A DNA stretch of 55,222 nt from Myxococcus xanthus. GTDB taxonomy: Bacteria; Myxococcota; Myxococcia; Myxococcales; Myxococcaceae. The stretch lies in the NCBI RefSeq assembly GCF_013116825.1, contig NZ_JABFNS010000051.1, forward strand, positions 1 to 55,222, given 5' to 3'. A program made the position numbers and the translations under genes. The notes beneath the pieces were generated by a model. That model saw only the letters and a list, made by a program, of their open reading frames with translations, had not been told where the DNA came from and did no database searches. Shown here piece after piece: positions 16,344-26,703 of the stretch (positions are counted from its first letter, which is position 1; the number at the start of each line of letters is the position of its first letter).

Positions 16344-17810
16344 CTACCGGGCAGGGACGCGGAGGACCAGGCCCGGCGGAGGCAGGCTCCAGGCAGAGGT
16401 GGTGTCTCCCCAGGCCGCGATGGTGCCGTTGCGCCGGAGCGCCAGGCTCTTGTTGAAGGCCTGGCCCGCGACGGCGGCGACATCCGTCAATCCGGCGGGG
16501 AGCGTCGTCTGGCCAAAGGCGCCGTTCCCCCAGGCGACGACGGTGCCGTTGGACCGGAGCGCCATGTAGTGGTGTTCGCCTCCCGCGACATCCACGACGT
16601 CGCCGAGGTCCGGGGTGAGCGCGAGGTCGTAGTACGCCGCGCCAAATCCCCAGACGGCCGCGGTCCCGTCCGCCCGCAGCGCCAGTGCGCTGCTGCTCGT
16701 GTTGGCGATGGCCACTGCGTCGTCCAGGTCCGCCGGGACGGCGAGGAGGTCGAACACGTCCTGCCCCCAGGCGGTGAGGGTGCCGTCCGCCTTGAGCGCC
16801 ATGCCGTGGTACGCCCCCGCGGACACCGCGACCACGTCCTGAAGCCCCTCAGGGACATGCGTCTGCGGGGCGGTTTCCGCGCCGATGGCCACGACCGTCC
16901 CATCCCGCTTGAGCGCGAGGAGCAGGACTCCGTTCGCGCTGATGTCCACGACGTCCGACAGGCCCGAGGGCACCGGGACGGGGTCGGGGCCTCCCCACTT
17001 GACCACGGTTCCATCCGCCTGCAGGGCCACGGCGAAGGCCATCCCCGCGCCCACGCTCACGACATCGGAAAGCCCCGCTGGAGCCGGAGTGACATCATTC
17101 AGGGAGCCGGCCGAGCCCCAGACGGTGACGGTGTTGTCCGGCAGGACGCCAATGCCCCAGTTGGCCGCATGCGCGAGGGTCCGCTGCCGGAGCACTCGCA
17201 GCGACGCGGTGGCGGTGGGCTTCCAATCCACGCCAGGCGTGACGACGACCTCCTGCTCGCCGGGCGCGAGGCTCCCCGGCACGCGCACCACCACCTCCGT
17301 GTCCGACCAGGACAGGTAGTCCTCGGCGTCCACGCCGCCGATGGAGACGCGGGAGGCGCCACGCGCCTCGCCGAAGCCGGAGCCGGTGAGCTTCAGGTGG
17401 CCCCGCTGGACGGTGAGGGCGGGCGCCTCGAGCACCAGGGCTTCCTGGCGGCGGCGCAGCGACAGGTCGACCGACGTCGTCTGACCCGGTTGGACCTCCA
17501 GCGTGGCCCCGGCCTGCTCGTAGTTGCTCCGATGGGCCGCCACGGTGTGTGTGCCCGTGGGGACGTTGTCGAACGTGAAGCGGCCTTGCGCGTCCGTGGT
17601 CACGCCGTCGCTCACGCCGGAGAGGGTGACGGTGGTGCCCTCATGGTGGCTCTCCCCTTCGAGGAGGGCCTGCCCCGTCACGCGGCCGAGCTGTGTCCCG
17701 GAGTCATGTGGCCGTGTGCCGGCGTCGGACGGGGGGGAGGGACTGTCAGGGGTGCAGGCTGAAAGGGCCAGGAGGAGGGCCCAGAGCCATGACGTTCTCG
17801 CGAGACGCAT
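16344..17810 (-). CDS. RCC1-repeat lipoprotein
   Basis: A 488-residue protein with a lipoprotein signal ending LLLALSAC (Cys about residue 19). After a Ser/Pro/Asp linker comes a carboxypeptidase-regulatory-like beta sandwich (about 42-115, VTGQALLEGESHHEG...), an IPT/TIG-like domain (about 125-205) and then a run of RCC1-type propeller blades (about 212-480), each with the pattern V-x-x-G-x-x-x-x-x-A-L-x-x-D-G-T-x-x-x-W-G at about 45-residue spacing. RCC1 propellers are protein-interaction scaffolds; in myxobacteria they are frequent on surface lipoproteins. No enzyme motif is seen. It lies downstream of the calcium-repeat lipoprotein on the same strand, with a 143-base gap. Confidence 0.88.
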   Translation of the reverse strand: MRLARTSWLWALLLALSACTPDSPSPPSDAGTRPHDSGTQLGRVTGQALLEGESHHEGTTVTLSGVSDGVTTDAQGRFTFDNVPTGTHTVAAHRSNYEQAGATLEVQPGQTTSVDLSLRRRQEALVLEAPALTVQRGHLKLTGSGFGEARGASRVSIGGVDAEDYLSWSDTEVVVRVPGSLAPGEQEVVVTPGVDWKPTATASLRVLRQRTLAHAANWGIGVLPDNTVTVWGSAGSLNDVTPAPAGLSDVVSVGAGMAFAVALQADGTVVKWGGPDPVPVPSGLSDVVDISANGVLLLALKRDGTVVAIGAETAPQTHVPEGLQDVVAVSAGAYHGMALKADGTLTAWGQDVFDLLAVPADLDDAVAIANTSSSALALRADGTAAVWGFGAAYYDLALTPDLGDVVDVAGGEHHYMALRSNGTVVAWGNGAFGQTTLPAGLTDVAAVAGQAFNKSLALRRNGTIAAWGDTTSAWSLPPPGLVLRVPAR

Positions 17811-17953
17811 CGGCGGGACTCCAGGGTGTGCGGGGGAGGCACTCCTCGGGCCGGAGGTGGAGGCCCTCGACGCGGAAGAATGCCTGTGGCAGCCACCTGA
17901 CGCCCACTGGGAATTGTCATTTGAATTACATCTGACATTGCCAGCGTCTGCGC

Positions 17954-19741
17954 CTAGTCGAGGATGAGCTCCACCATCAGGTCGTCCTCGGGGTCCTCCT
18001 GGATGGACGCGTCCGAGTCGTCCACGTCGTATCCCTTGAGGGAGAAGCCCAGGGGCGTCTGTGCGCCGATGCAGGGAGTCGTGCGGGGCGAGGTGCCCAC
18101 GCCGTCACCATCCATGTCGGGGTAGAGAACCGTCCAACGATAGCGCGCGGCGTCCGTGTCATCGCAGTCATTGCCCGTGGCCTGGGTGAAGTAGGGCTCG
18201 GGAAGTGACGTACCGGTGCACACGGTCCCTGCTTCGGGGTGGGTGTGCCCATCCGCGTCCCGGTCCACATGCGCGTAGGCCACCTGTCGCCAGCGCGCCG
18301 TGTCTTCCGCCGCGCAGTCCGTCCCCTGGGCCGACCACGGCGCGGGCACCGTGCCATCCGTGCACAGCGCGACCGCGTCTCCCGCGCCCACGCCGTCCCC
18401 GTCCGCATCCGTCCATGCCTGGACGGTGGTGTGGATGCTCGGGTCCGCGTCGTCGCAGTCGTTCCCTCGGGGGGTGGTGGCATGGCCGGGCGGCAGCGCC
18501 ATGCCCGAGCACACCGCGCCCTCCTCCGGCGCGGTGAAGCTGTCACCGTCCGCGTCCCGGTGCGAGTAGGCCAGGAGCCTCCAGCGGAGGGGGGCCGCGT
18601 CGTCGCAGTCGGTGTTCACCGCCGAGTACCCCATGGGAATCTGCCGGCCCGCGCAGAAGGTCTGCCGCGTGCCCGCGCCGAAGCCGTCCCCGTCATCGTC
18701 GGGATACACGTGCCAGGTCACCATGACGGTGGCATCGCGGTCGTCGCAGTCATGACCGGTGGGCCACTGGGCATGGCCCGGAGGAAGCGCCGCGCCGCTG
18801 CAGGTCACGCCCTGTTCGGGCACCGTGTCGCCGTCACCGTCCGAGTCCCGGTGGGCATAGGAGCGCCACTGCCACAGCGTGGCGTCCTCCGGCGCGCAGT
18901 CAACGGAGTCCAGCGCGTAGCCGGGAGGCGCCGTGCGGCCCGTGCACCGCATGACGGGGTCACCACTGCCGAAGCCGTCTCCATCCACATCCGCGTAGAC
19001 GGTGCGCTCCTGCCACCCTGCGGCGTTCGTGTCGTCGCAGTCCAGGCCGCGCGCCTCCAGGGCGTAGCCCGCGGGCAGGGTCATGCCAGAGCAGACCCGG
19101 CCTTCCTCGGGCACGGTGAAGCCGTCGCCGTCCGCGTCCCGGTGGGTGTAGTCGCGCCACGTCGAGCGCGCGCGGTCGTCGGGCGCGCAGTCGCCGTCGA
19201 CCGCCGCGTAGCCCCGGGGCAGGTCCCTGCCCGCGCAGTGGGAAATGGGCTCGCCGCTGCCAATGCCGTCGAAGTCCGCGTCCGGCCAGAGCTGGGTGGA
19301 GGCGGCGAAGCGGGGGGCGTTGTCGTCGCAGTCCGGCGCGCCGGGTTGCTCGCGGTAGCCCACGAGCGTGTCGCCCACGCACGCCGACACCGGGCCTTCG
19401 CCGGTCGCGCCGTCGTTGTCCACGTCAGGGTAGAGCCCAGCCAGCACGCGCCAGCGGGACGCATCGGCGGGCGCGCAGTCATCGCCTTGAGGGCTCAGGC
19501 CCGCGGGAAGCCGCTGGCCCACGCAGCTCTGCAGAGAGGGGCCCGCGCCCACCCCATCCAGGTCCGCGTCCACATGGCCCGCCAGGAATCGCCAGCGCGT
19601 GCCATCGCCGGGCGCGCAGTCCATGGCGTCAACGACACCGTCGCGGTCCGAGTCTTGCTCCGAGCTGTCGTCATCCGCGCAGCCCGCCAACGTCGCCATG
19701 GCCAGTGTCAGCGCCAGCCACGTCCGTCCATTCGTCCCCAT
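17954..19741 (-). CDS. Lipoprotein of calcium-binding-type Asp-rich repeats
   Basis: A 595-residue protein with a lipoprotein signal (LALTLAMATLAGC, Cys about residue 21). Nearly all the rest consists of Asp-rich repeats of about 45 residues built from D-x-D-x-D-G-D/V-G loops alternating with C-x-G-x-x-L/P-x-G-Y and D-C-D-D/A-x-D-x-x-R-W-R modules. The loops resemble thrombospondin type 3/EF-type calcium loops, and the paired Cys suggest disulfides. It is similar in style to MopE/SpoU-like repeat proteins seen in myxobacteria and other delta-proteobacteria. Likely a calcium-stabilised surface rod or adhesin; no catalytic domain. Repeats at the DNA level explain the many short open frames here. 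Confidence 0.88.
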   Translation of the reverse strand: MGTNGRTWLALTLAMATLAGCADDDSSEQDSDRDGVVDAMDCAPGDGTRWRFLAGHVDADLDGVGAGPSLQSCVGQRLPAGLSPQGDDCAPADASRWRVLAGLYPDVDNDGATGEGPVSACVGDTLVGYREQPGAPDCDDNAPRFAASTQLWPDADFDGIGSGEPISHCAGRDLPRGYAAVDGDCAPDDRARSTWRDYTHRDADGDGFTVPEEGRVCSGMTLPAGYALEARGLDCDDTNAAGWQERTVYADVDGDGFGSGDPVMRCTGRTAPPGYALDSVDCAPEDATLWQWRSYAHRDSDGDGDTVPEQGVTCSGAALPPGHAQWPTGHDCDDRDATVMVTWHVYPDDDGDGFGAGTRQTFCAGRQIPMGYSAVNTDCDDAAPLRWRLLAYSHRDADGDSFTAPEEGAVCSGMALPPGHATTPRGNDCDDADPSIHTTVQAWTDADGDGVGAGDAVALCTDGTVPAPWSAQGTDCAAEDTARWRQVAYAHVDRDADGHTHPEAGTVCTGTSLPEPYFTQATGNDCDDTDAARYRWTVLYPDMDGDGVGTSPRTTPCIGAQTPLGFSLKGYDVDDSDASIQEDPEDDLMVELILD

Positions 19742-19778
19742 GGAAGCCGTCCGTTCCGTCTGCGTGTCAGTGGGGCGT

Positions 19779-20144
19779 TCAGGGGAGGCGGGTCAGCTTG
19801 CAGGTGGTTGGCCAGTTGGAGGCAAGCGTGTGGACGGTGAGGTGGAAGCGTCCCGGGCGGGTCATCAGGAGCAGCGCCATCCGGTCACACCGCGCGCCAA
19901 AGCCCTGCTGGGCTCCACTGTCTCCGATTTGCGGTCGGAAGTTGATGGTCCGAGGGCTCGTCTCTCCCTCCAGGATTCCCGTGACTTCGAAGTTACTGCC
20001 GGAGGAGTAGACCATGACCGCATCCACCGTCGTGAAGACGTAGGACGTGCCGTACGCGGCCTGCTCTGCCAGCGCGGAAGGGGCCAGGGCCAGTGTGGCG
20101 AAAACGGAAGCGGTCCGGACAAGACGCGGGAACGACGAGAACAT
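19779..20144 (-). CDS. Small secreted protein
   Basis: A 121-residue ORF starting at the ATG 20142-20144 (MFSSFPRLVRTASVFATLALAPSALA). The first 26 residues are a Sec signal peptide with an A-L-A cleavage site; an upstream in-frame ATG at 20198 would bury it. The mature part (about 95 residues) is beta-rich with two cysteines (GARCDRM and TTCKLTRLP) that may form a disulfide. No family recognised. It precedes the calcium-repeat lipoprotein on the same strand by 37 bases and is probably co-transcribed. Confidence 0.75.
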   Translation of the reverse strand: MFSSFPRLVRTASVFATLALAPSALAEQAAYGTSYVFTTVDAVMVYSSGSNFEVTGILEGETSPRTINFRPQIGDSGAQQGFGARCDRMALLLMTRPGRFHLTVHTLASNWPTTCKLTRLP

Positions 20145-20328
20145 GGGGGCCTTCCTCGGAGTGGGCACAGGGATGGCGGAACTCCGCTCATGGCCCATGC
20201 CCTATACGTTCTCGCCCCGTTTTCTTGGCCGGCGTGCGGACGGTTCCATCCCGTGCCCTCCCGCCGACGTCCAACGCCCCCCGTGCTGCACCTTGTCACA
20301 GCCGTCCGGCTGCAATACGCCTAGAGGC

Positions 20329-21735
<1,407 letters not shown>

Positions 21736-21747
21736 GGGCGCCGGACG

Positions 21748-23001
21748 TCAGGACAGGATGCGCGTCTTGATGTCCGTCTCCAGCCCGGCGATGGCCTCGC
21801 ACACCGGGGTGGACACGTCCTGGTCCAGGTCCATCAGCAGGTAGCCGATGTTGGCGTCCGTGCTGAGCACCTGGGCGTGGATGTTGGCGTTGAGGTCGGA
21901 GACGATGCGGTTGATGTCGCGCAGCACGCCCGGGATGTTGCGGTGCACGTTGAGGATGCGGTGCGTGCCCGGGATGAGCGGCGCCTCGATGTTCGGGAAG
22001 TTGACCGCGCCCGTGCTGGCGCCCGCCTTGAAGTACTTCAGCAGGCTGGTGGCCACCTCCTTGCCGATGGAGGCCTGCGCCTCTTCCGTGGACCCGCCGA
22101 TGTGCGGCGTGAGGACCACGTTGGGCAGGCCCTGGAGCGCGGTGACGAAGCCGTCCGAGTTGCTCTCCGGCTCCTCCGGGTAGACGTCCACCGCGGCGCC
22201 GCCCAGGTGCTGGGACTGGAGCGCCCGCGCCAGCGCGTCGATGTCCACCACCGTGCCTCGGCTGGCGTTGATGAGGCAGGCGCCCTTCTTCATCTGGGCA
22301 ATCTGCTCGGCGCCCATCATCATGTGCGTGGTGGGCAGCGCGGGCACGTGGAGGGTGACGAAGTCGGAAGCGCCGAGCAGCTCCTCCAGGGTGACGGCTG
22401 GCTGCGCGTTGCCCAGCGGCAGCTTGGTCATCACGTCGAAGTAGAGGACGCGCATGCCCAGCGCCTCGGCGATGACGCCCAGCTGCGAGCCGATGTGGCC
22501 ATAGCCGATGATGCCCAGCGTCTTGCCGCGCACCTCATGGCTGCCGGTGGCCACCTTGCGCCACTGGCCCGCGTGGACCTCCCGGCTGCGCTCGAAGAGC
22601 TGCCGCGTCAGGACGATGACTTCCGCAATCACCATCTCCGCCACGCTGCGCGTGTTGCTGAAGGGCGCGTTGAAGACGGGGATGCCGTGCGTGTTGGCGG
22701 ACGTCAGGTCCACCTGGTTGGTGCCGATGCAGAAGGCCCCGATGGCCAGCAGGTTCTCCGCGTGCGCCAGCGCCGCGAGCGGCACCGTCGTCTTGCTGCG
22801 GATGCCCAGCAGGTGCACCCCCTTCAGCCGCTCCGCCAGCTCGTCCGGCTTGAGGGCGGACGAGACGCGCTCCACCTGGAAGCCCTCGGCGGCCAGCATC
22901 TCCCCCGCGGACGGGTGGATGTTCTCCAGCAGCAGGGCTCGGAAGGGGCCGTCACTGCTGATGGCGCGCGTCGGAGAGGGCGGGAACTGGGGAGTGCTCA
23001 T
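21748..23001 (-). CDS. serA: D-3-phosphoglycerate dehydrogenase
   Basis: A 417-residue enzyme, the E. coli-type length. It oxidises 3-phosphoglycerate to 3-phosphohydroxypyruvate, the first step of serine synthesis, with NAD. Visible: the Rossmann motif LGIIGYGHIGSQLG (about residues 163-176), NASRGTVVD with the substrate Arg, PEEPESN with the catalytic Glu, TPHIGGSTEEAQ with the catalytic His, and a C-terminal ACT domain (about 340-417, LNVHRNIPGVLRDIN...) for serine feedback. Enzymes of this type also reduce 2-oxoglutarate to 2-hydroxyglutarate. The convergent gene 12 bases away encodes an oxidase that could reverse that side reaction. Confidence 0.95.
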   Translation of the reverse strand: MSTPQFPPSPTRAISSDGPFRALLLENIHPSAGEMLAAEGFQVERVSSALKPDELAERLKGVHLLGIRSKTTVPLAALAHAENLLAIGAFCIGTNQVDLTSANTHGIPVFNAPFSNTRSVAEMVIAEVIVLTRQLFERSREVHAGQWRKVATGSHEVRGKTLGIIGYGHIGSQLGVIAEALGMRVLYFDVMTKLPLGNAQPAVTLEELLGASDFVTLHVPALPTTHMMMGAEQIAQMKKGACLINASRGTVVDIDALARALQSQHLGGAAVDVYPEEPESNSDGFVTALQGLPNVVLTPHIGGSTEEAQASIGKEVATSLLKYFKAGASTGAVNFPNIEAPLIPGTHRILNVHRNIPGVLRDINRIVSDLNANIHAQVLSTDANIGYLLMDLDQDVSTPVCEAIAGLETDIKTRILS

Positions 23002-23009
23002 GGCGCCTT

Positions 23010-23038
23010 GCGTTAGACCTGGGGCTCGGGACTGTCAA
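23010..23038 (-). promoter_or_regulatory. Candidate sigma-70-type promoter of serA
   Basis: Reading the minus strand: a perfect TTGACA -35 box (23033-23038), 17-base spacer, weak TAACGC -10 (23010-23015), then 8 bases to the serA ATG at 22999-23001. The -35 is exact; the -10 is poor, and the leader would be very short. Confidence 0.4.
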
Positions 23039-23070
23039 GGGTGGGGTGGTGCTCGCTTGAGGACCATGCG

Positions 23071-26000
23071 TCATTGCGTGGGGAAGCGCGGCTCGTAGAA
23101 CTCCTTGGAGTCCCACTTGACGTCATGGAACTCCGCCTCGCCCGCCTTGGTCTTCGCGACGCAGCGGACGATGTTGTTCTTCGTGAACAGGCAGGGCTCG
23201 GCGTGGGGGTTGCCCGTCGCCGCGGTCTGGAACGCGCGGTGGATGAATTGGGGCTCGAGCTTGCTCAGGGCCAGGATGCGGTAGAACTCCTGGCTGAAGG
23301 GCAGGGCCTGGGAGGTCTGGTAGCGGCTGCGGAAGGCGATGACATAGGGCGTGCCGTGGTCGATGAAGAGCCGGGCGAAGTGGTGCTCCCAGCCAATCAG
23401 GCACGAGCTGAAGAAGGCGAGCATCCGGGGCGGCTTCTTGCCGCGCTTGAAGGCCCGCTCGATGGCCTCGTAGGTGAACTCGACGTCGCGGCTGCTGTCG
23501 TTGTCGTCCACGGTCCACTGGATGACGCTTCTCAGCGTGTGGTCGGGGCTCAAGAGGCTCCAGCCCAGCTTCGGCATGATGAGTGACTCCTTCGCCCACT
23601 GGGTGAGCGCGACCGGGTCGAAGCCGGTCTCCACGCAGAGCTCCTCCTCCCGGTTCGCCAGACTCTGCACCTTGGACGGGTCGTTTCTGCACCACGTCGG
23701 GTAGCGGGGATAGGCCATGTCCATGGACGCGAGGCGCACGGCGTGCTTCGAGCAGCGCACGTTCCCGTGGGTGACGTGGTGGTAGATGTCGCAGTCGCCG
23801 AGCTGGTCCACCCAGGTGTCGAAGTTCGCGTCCCGGTCGAAGAAGCGCTCACGGAACGGACCCCGTGAGGCCAGGGCGAAGGCGTCGCTCACGTGCCCCA
23901 GCTCGACGTTCCACTGCAGCCCGGGGTCCGCGCGGTCGTAATAGAAGAGGGTGCTGAGCTGGTCGACCGGCGCGGGCGGGTCGAGCGCCAGGATGTCATC
24001 GTGGGTGATGTCCCAGCCCCGCAGCTTGAGGTTGCACTTGCCGCAGAAGTGCGGGTCGAAGCGGGCCGGCGCGTGGTGCGGGTATTGCGGCCGCTTCTGC
24101 TCCCAGTCGGGGTAGCTCATCATGCAGTTGTGGTCGAGCGGGTCGTGGTGCTGGGGCACCACGCCCGAGGAGGCCTCGTGGTGGGTCAACCAGAAGCAGT
24201 GGCCCACCTCGTGGGTGAAGACGAAGTCGGGGTTCGCATCCACGCTCTGGTCGATGATGCCCAGCAGGTCGCCGTTGCCGTTGGAGGTCGTGGGCACCTC
24301 TCCGACCTCCGACGTCTCGAGCGCGTCCACGATGTCGTCCGACAGCTTGTATTCGAGCATGACGATGCCGCCGCAGGGCGCATCCCCAGTGCGGAGTCTG
24401 TCTGAGATGCGCGAGAGCAGGAAGCCGCCGGCGCTGGGGACGTTCGCCGTGCTGACCAGCTCGTTGAACATGTCGCTGACGAAGAACCAGATGTTGATCT
24501 TCTGATTGTCGCTGAGCTCCGCGCCAGGGTTGAGCCGCACGACGGGGCTGGCGTCATGCACATGCGTGGTGTCCAACAGGCCGACGACGCTGGCGACGGA
24601 CGGCTTGATGTGCGTCCGGATGTGGGTGAACCAGTCCGAGTAGTCCGTGTCGTTGATGACCTGGGAGATGCGCCGGTACTGCGTGTGGGAGAAGTCGACC
24701 TCCAGGTAGGCCTCCGCATAGCGGTCCCGGCACTTCTGCGGCAGGTTCCCGTGGTTGCGCAGCGGCCAGCCCACGATGCCGAAGACCTCCACCCGGCGCC
24801 AGACGACGATGGGCTTCGTCTCGTACTGGCAGACGGGGTTGGCGGCCTCGAGCTGCATGGCATTGCCGCGGCCCGCGTAGCTGAGCCGCGCGCGCACCTG
24901 GTATCGGTCGCCGGCAATCAGTGACGGCTGGAGGTAGATGCCTGCGCGGCCCACGCGGTTCGGATGCGCGGCGCCGTCCGTGAAGGCGGGGACCCAGAGC
25001 TTCCTGGCCCTGGCGTCCTCCGTGGGCGCTGCGTACGGGGCATAGGACTGGGGCTCCCGCCAGAAGGGGTTGCGGAAGTTGCCGTCCTTGGTGCGGATGC
25101 CGCCGTAGTCCACAGGGCAGTTCGTGCCACCGTCACCCGCGAGGTCGACGAAGTCGCTGCCGAAGACGCGGTTGACGTAGGCCCGGGTTCCCAAGTGCAG
25201 GCCGTGATTCAAGGGCAGGTGTGACACGTCCTCGCCCGGCTCGAGCGCGGACCAGTCCACTCGCACCGCGCCCACGGCCTGGGGGGCGGCGACGCGGCTT
25301 CCATCATGGCCCTTGAGGTAGATGACCGCTTCGAGCGGCACGAGCGGGCGGTTGAGCTTGCCGGCCTCGCTCCTCGTCTTGTTGTGCAGCGCGCTCCAGT
25401 TGATGGCGGCGTTGCCCCGGTCGGGAGGAATCTGCTGCATGAACTCGTCGGTCTGGTTGGCGAGGTCCTCGTCGAAGCCCACGGCCTCCACGTAGACCCG
25501 CAGCGGCGCTCCATTCCCTCCGGGAATCGCGGTGCCTTCCGGGACAGGGTTGCTCTGGTCGTCGACCAGCGTCGGCCGTGCGCCATGGGCGTGCCCCAGC
25601 GCGCCGTCCAGCGCGTTCTCGAATTCGTCGTTCGTGGGCGTGGCGATGATTCGCAGGTCGCCGTGGTTGCGACGGAAGCGCTCCTTGGCCTTGTCCAGCA
25701 GGTCCGTGGTGGCCGCCGCGCGTGCCGGAGGGCCGGCGTAGTACCCGAGCTGGTTGAGCTTGTGGCAGATGCTGGCGGCGGTGCCCCGGACGAACACCTC
25801 GCCGGTGGCCAGCCAGGGGCCGCGGACGACCTCCACCGAATGGTAGAGGACGTTGACCCGCGCGGTGGTGGGGGGCGGGGGCGGCAGCTCCCTCGCTTCT
25901 TCCTCCGGGAGTGATTCGTCGCGCCGGGCCTCGCAGGGCGCCACGCTGCCCAGCTCGGTGTTGGGCAGGTCCTCGGGCTGGCGCAGGTCCTCGCGTTCAT

Positions 26001-26292
26001 CCGCTTCGATGACGGCTTCGACCCGGAGCGCGTAGGGCGCTCTCAGCGGCGTGGCGAAGGGTTCCTGGACGGCGTCATTGCCCACGTTCAGCGCGCCCGA
26101 CCAGGTGATGGCCGCCGGGCCGCCACGGCAATCGAGCGCGTCCGAGCGGTACACGAGGGCATCCGCGTAGTCGCGCACCTCCAACTGGACGGAGACGAGC
26201 CGTCCTTCATCCGGCGGGTCGTAGGTGACGGCGAGCGTCTCCTGGGAAGGAGCGAAGTGCGTCCAGTCGCAGCGCAGGGGGAGGTAGGGCAT
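23071..26292 (-). CDS. Large protein with metzincin zinc-protease core and C-terminal caspase-like (CHAT-type) region; candidate effector
   Basis: A 1073-residue protein without a signal peptide. An N-terminal beta-sandwich (about 1-105, FlgD-Ig-like) is followed by an Asp/Pro linker and a long uncharacterised region. At 694-704 lies HEVGHCFWLTH, a metzincin HExxHxxxxxH zinc site (Leu replaces the usual Gly), followed by CMMSY (723-727) as a Met-turn and CGKC (750-753), an order recalling the Cys-rich archaemetzincins. The last 300 residues have caspase-clan features: DIYHHVTHGN (His842), a strand ending FFSSCLIGW (Cys964), then GTPYVIAFRSRY and a helix in the order seen in CHAT proteases. 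The 124-residue gene starts upstream and ends 4 bases before this start. It may be a double-protease toxin; delivery route and substrate are unknown. Confidence 0.75.
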   Translation of the reverse strand: MPYLPLRCDWTHFAPSQETLAVTYDPPDEGRLVSVQLEVRDYADALVYRSDALDCRGGPAAITWSGALNVGNDAVQEPFATPLRAPYALRVEAVIEADEREDLRQPEDLPNTELGSVAPCEARRDESLPEEEARELPPPPPTTARVNVLYHSVEVVRGPWLATGEVFVRGTAASICHKLNQLGYYAGPPARAAATTDLLDKAKERFRRNHGDLRIIATPTNDEFENALDGALGHAHGARPTLVDDQSNPVPEGTAIPGGNGAPLRVYVEAVGFDEDLANQTDEFMQQIPPDRGNAAINWSALHNKTRSEAGKLNRPLVPLEAVIYLKGHDGSRVAAPQAVGAVRVDWSALEPGEDVSHLPLNHGLHLGTRAYVNRVFGSDFVDLAGDGGTNCPVDYGGIRTKDGNFRNPFWREPQSYAPYAAPTEDARARKLWVPAFTDGAAHPNRVGRAGIYLQPSLIAGDRYQVRARLSYAGRGNAMQLEAANPVCQYETKPIVVWRRVEVFGIVGWPLRNHGNLPQKCRDRYAEAYLEVDFSHTQYRRISQVINDTDYSDWFTHIRTHIKPSVASVVGLLDTTHVHDASPVVRLNPGAELSDNQKINIWFFVSDMFNELVSTANVPSAGGFLLSRISDRLRTGDAPCGGIVMLEYKLSDDIVDALETSEVGEVPTTSNGNGDLLGIIDQSVDANPDFVFTHEVGHCFWLTHHEASSGVVPQHHDPLDHNCMMSYPDWEQKRPQYPHHAPARFDPHFCGKCNLKLRGWDITHDDILALDPPAPVDQLSTLFYYDRADPGLQWNVELGHVSDAFALASRGPFRERFFDRDANFDTWVDQLGDCDIYHHVTHGNVRCSKHAVRLASMDMAYPRYPTWCRNDPSKVQSLANREEELCVETGFDPVALTQWAKESLIMPKLGWSLLSPDHTLRSVIQWTVDDNDSSRDVEFTYEAIERAFKRGKKPPRMLAFFSSCLIGWEHHFARLFIDHGTPYVIAFRSRYQTSQALPFSQEFYRILALSKLEPQFIHRAFQTAATGNPHAEPCLFTKNNIVRCVAKTKAGEAEFHDVKWDSKEFYEPRFPTQ

Positions 26293-26295
26293 TGG

Positions 26296-26670
26296 TCAGG
26301 GCACGGTGGGGGAGCGCCCGCGGCGGGGCCGCAGGTAATGGCGCTCAATCCAGTCCATCTTCCGGGAAGGCGTGAGGTACGGCCGCGCGAGCACGGCCTG
26401 GGGCCAGGCATGGGCCGGGTCCGTGTCGAAGTGCTCGCCCAGACAGAGCTGACAGGCGATGAAGCGGGCCACGTCCCATCGCGCGGTGATGCCATGTCGG
26501 GCCGCGGCGTCGATGCCGCGCTCGGCCCGCGCGCGCAGCTCCTGCTCCTTCAGGTCCGCGCTCTCCTGGGGGAGCTGCGTCCTAAGGAAGCGCACGACGC
26601 TGCTCACGTAGGCACCGCGTACCGAGGTGTCGAGGCACGCCATCTGTTCGGGTCGAATCCTCAGGACCAC
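26296..26670 (-). CDS. Small helical protein, putative adaptor/chaperone of the downstream effector
   Basis: A 124-residue protein with a GTG start (26668-26670) behind a GGAG RBS. It begins MVLRIRPEQMACLD and is helical throughout: VVRFLRTQLPQESADL, LRARAERGIDAAARHGITARWDVARFIACQLCLGEHFD and PQAVLARPYLTPSRKMDWIERHY. This layout (I-R-P-E-Q-M start, R-x-G-I/A-x-x-A-x-x-x-G-I-T/F, V-x-x-F-I, final W-x-x-x-I-L) matches small proteins that I associate with genes next to large PAAR- or protease-type effectors in myxobacteria and other proteobacteria. That association is from memory and unverified. Coupled to the 1073-residue gene (3 bases between stop and start). Confidence 0.75.
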   Translation of the reverse strand: MVLRIRPEQMACLDTSVRGAYVSSVVRFLRTQLPQESADLKEQELRARAERGIDAAARHGITARWDVARFIACQLCLGEHFDTDPAHAWPQAVLARPYLTPSRKMDWIERHYLRPRRGRSPTVP

Positions 26671-26703
26671 GCACGCTCCGGGACCGAACGGCCGAATGTG
26701 TGG

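Noticed and set aside
17954-19741. Repeated DNA suggesting a CRISPR array
   Set aside because: Repeats vary, lack short constant repeats with unique spacers of equal size, and coincide with an Asp-rich protein repeat in one open frame.
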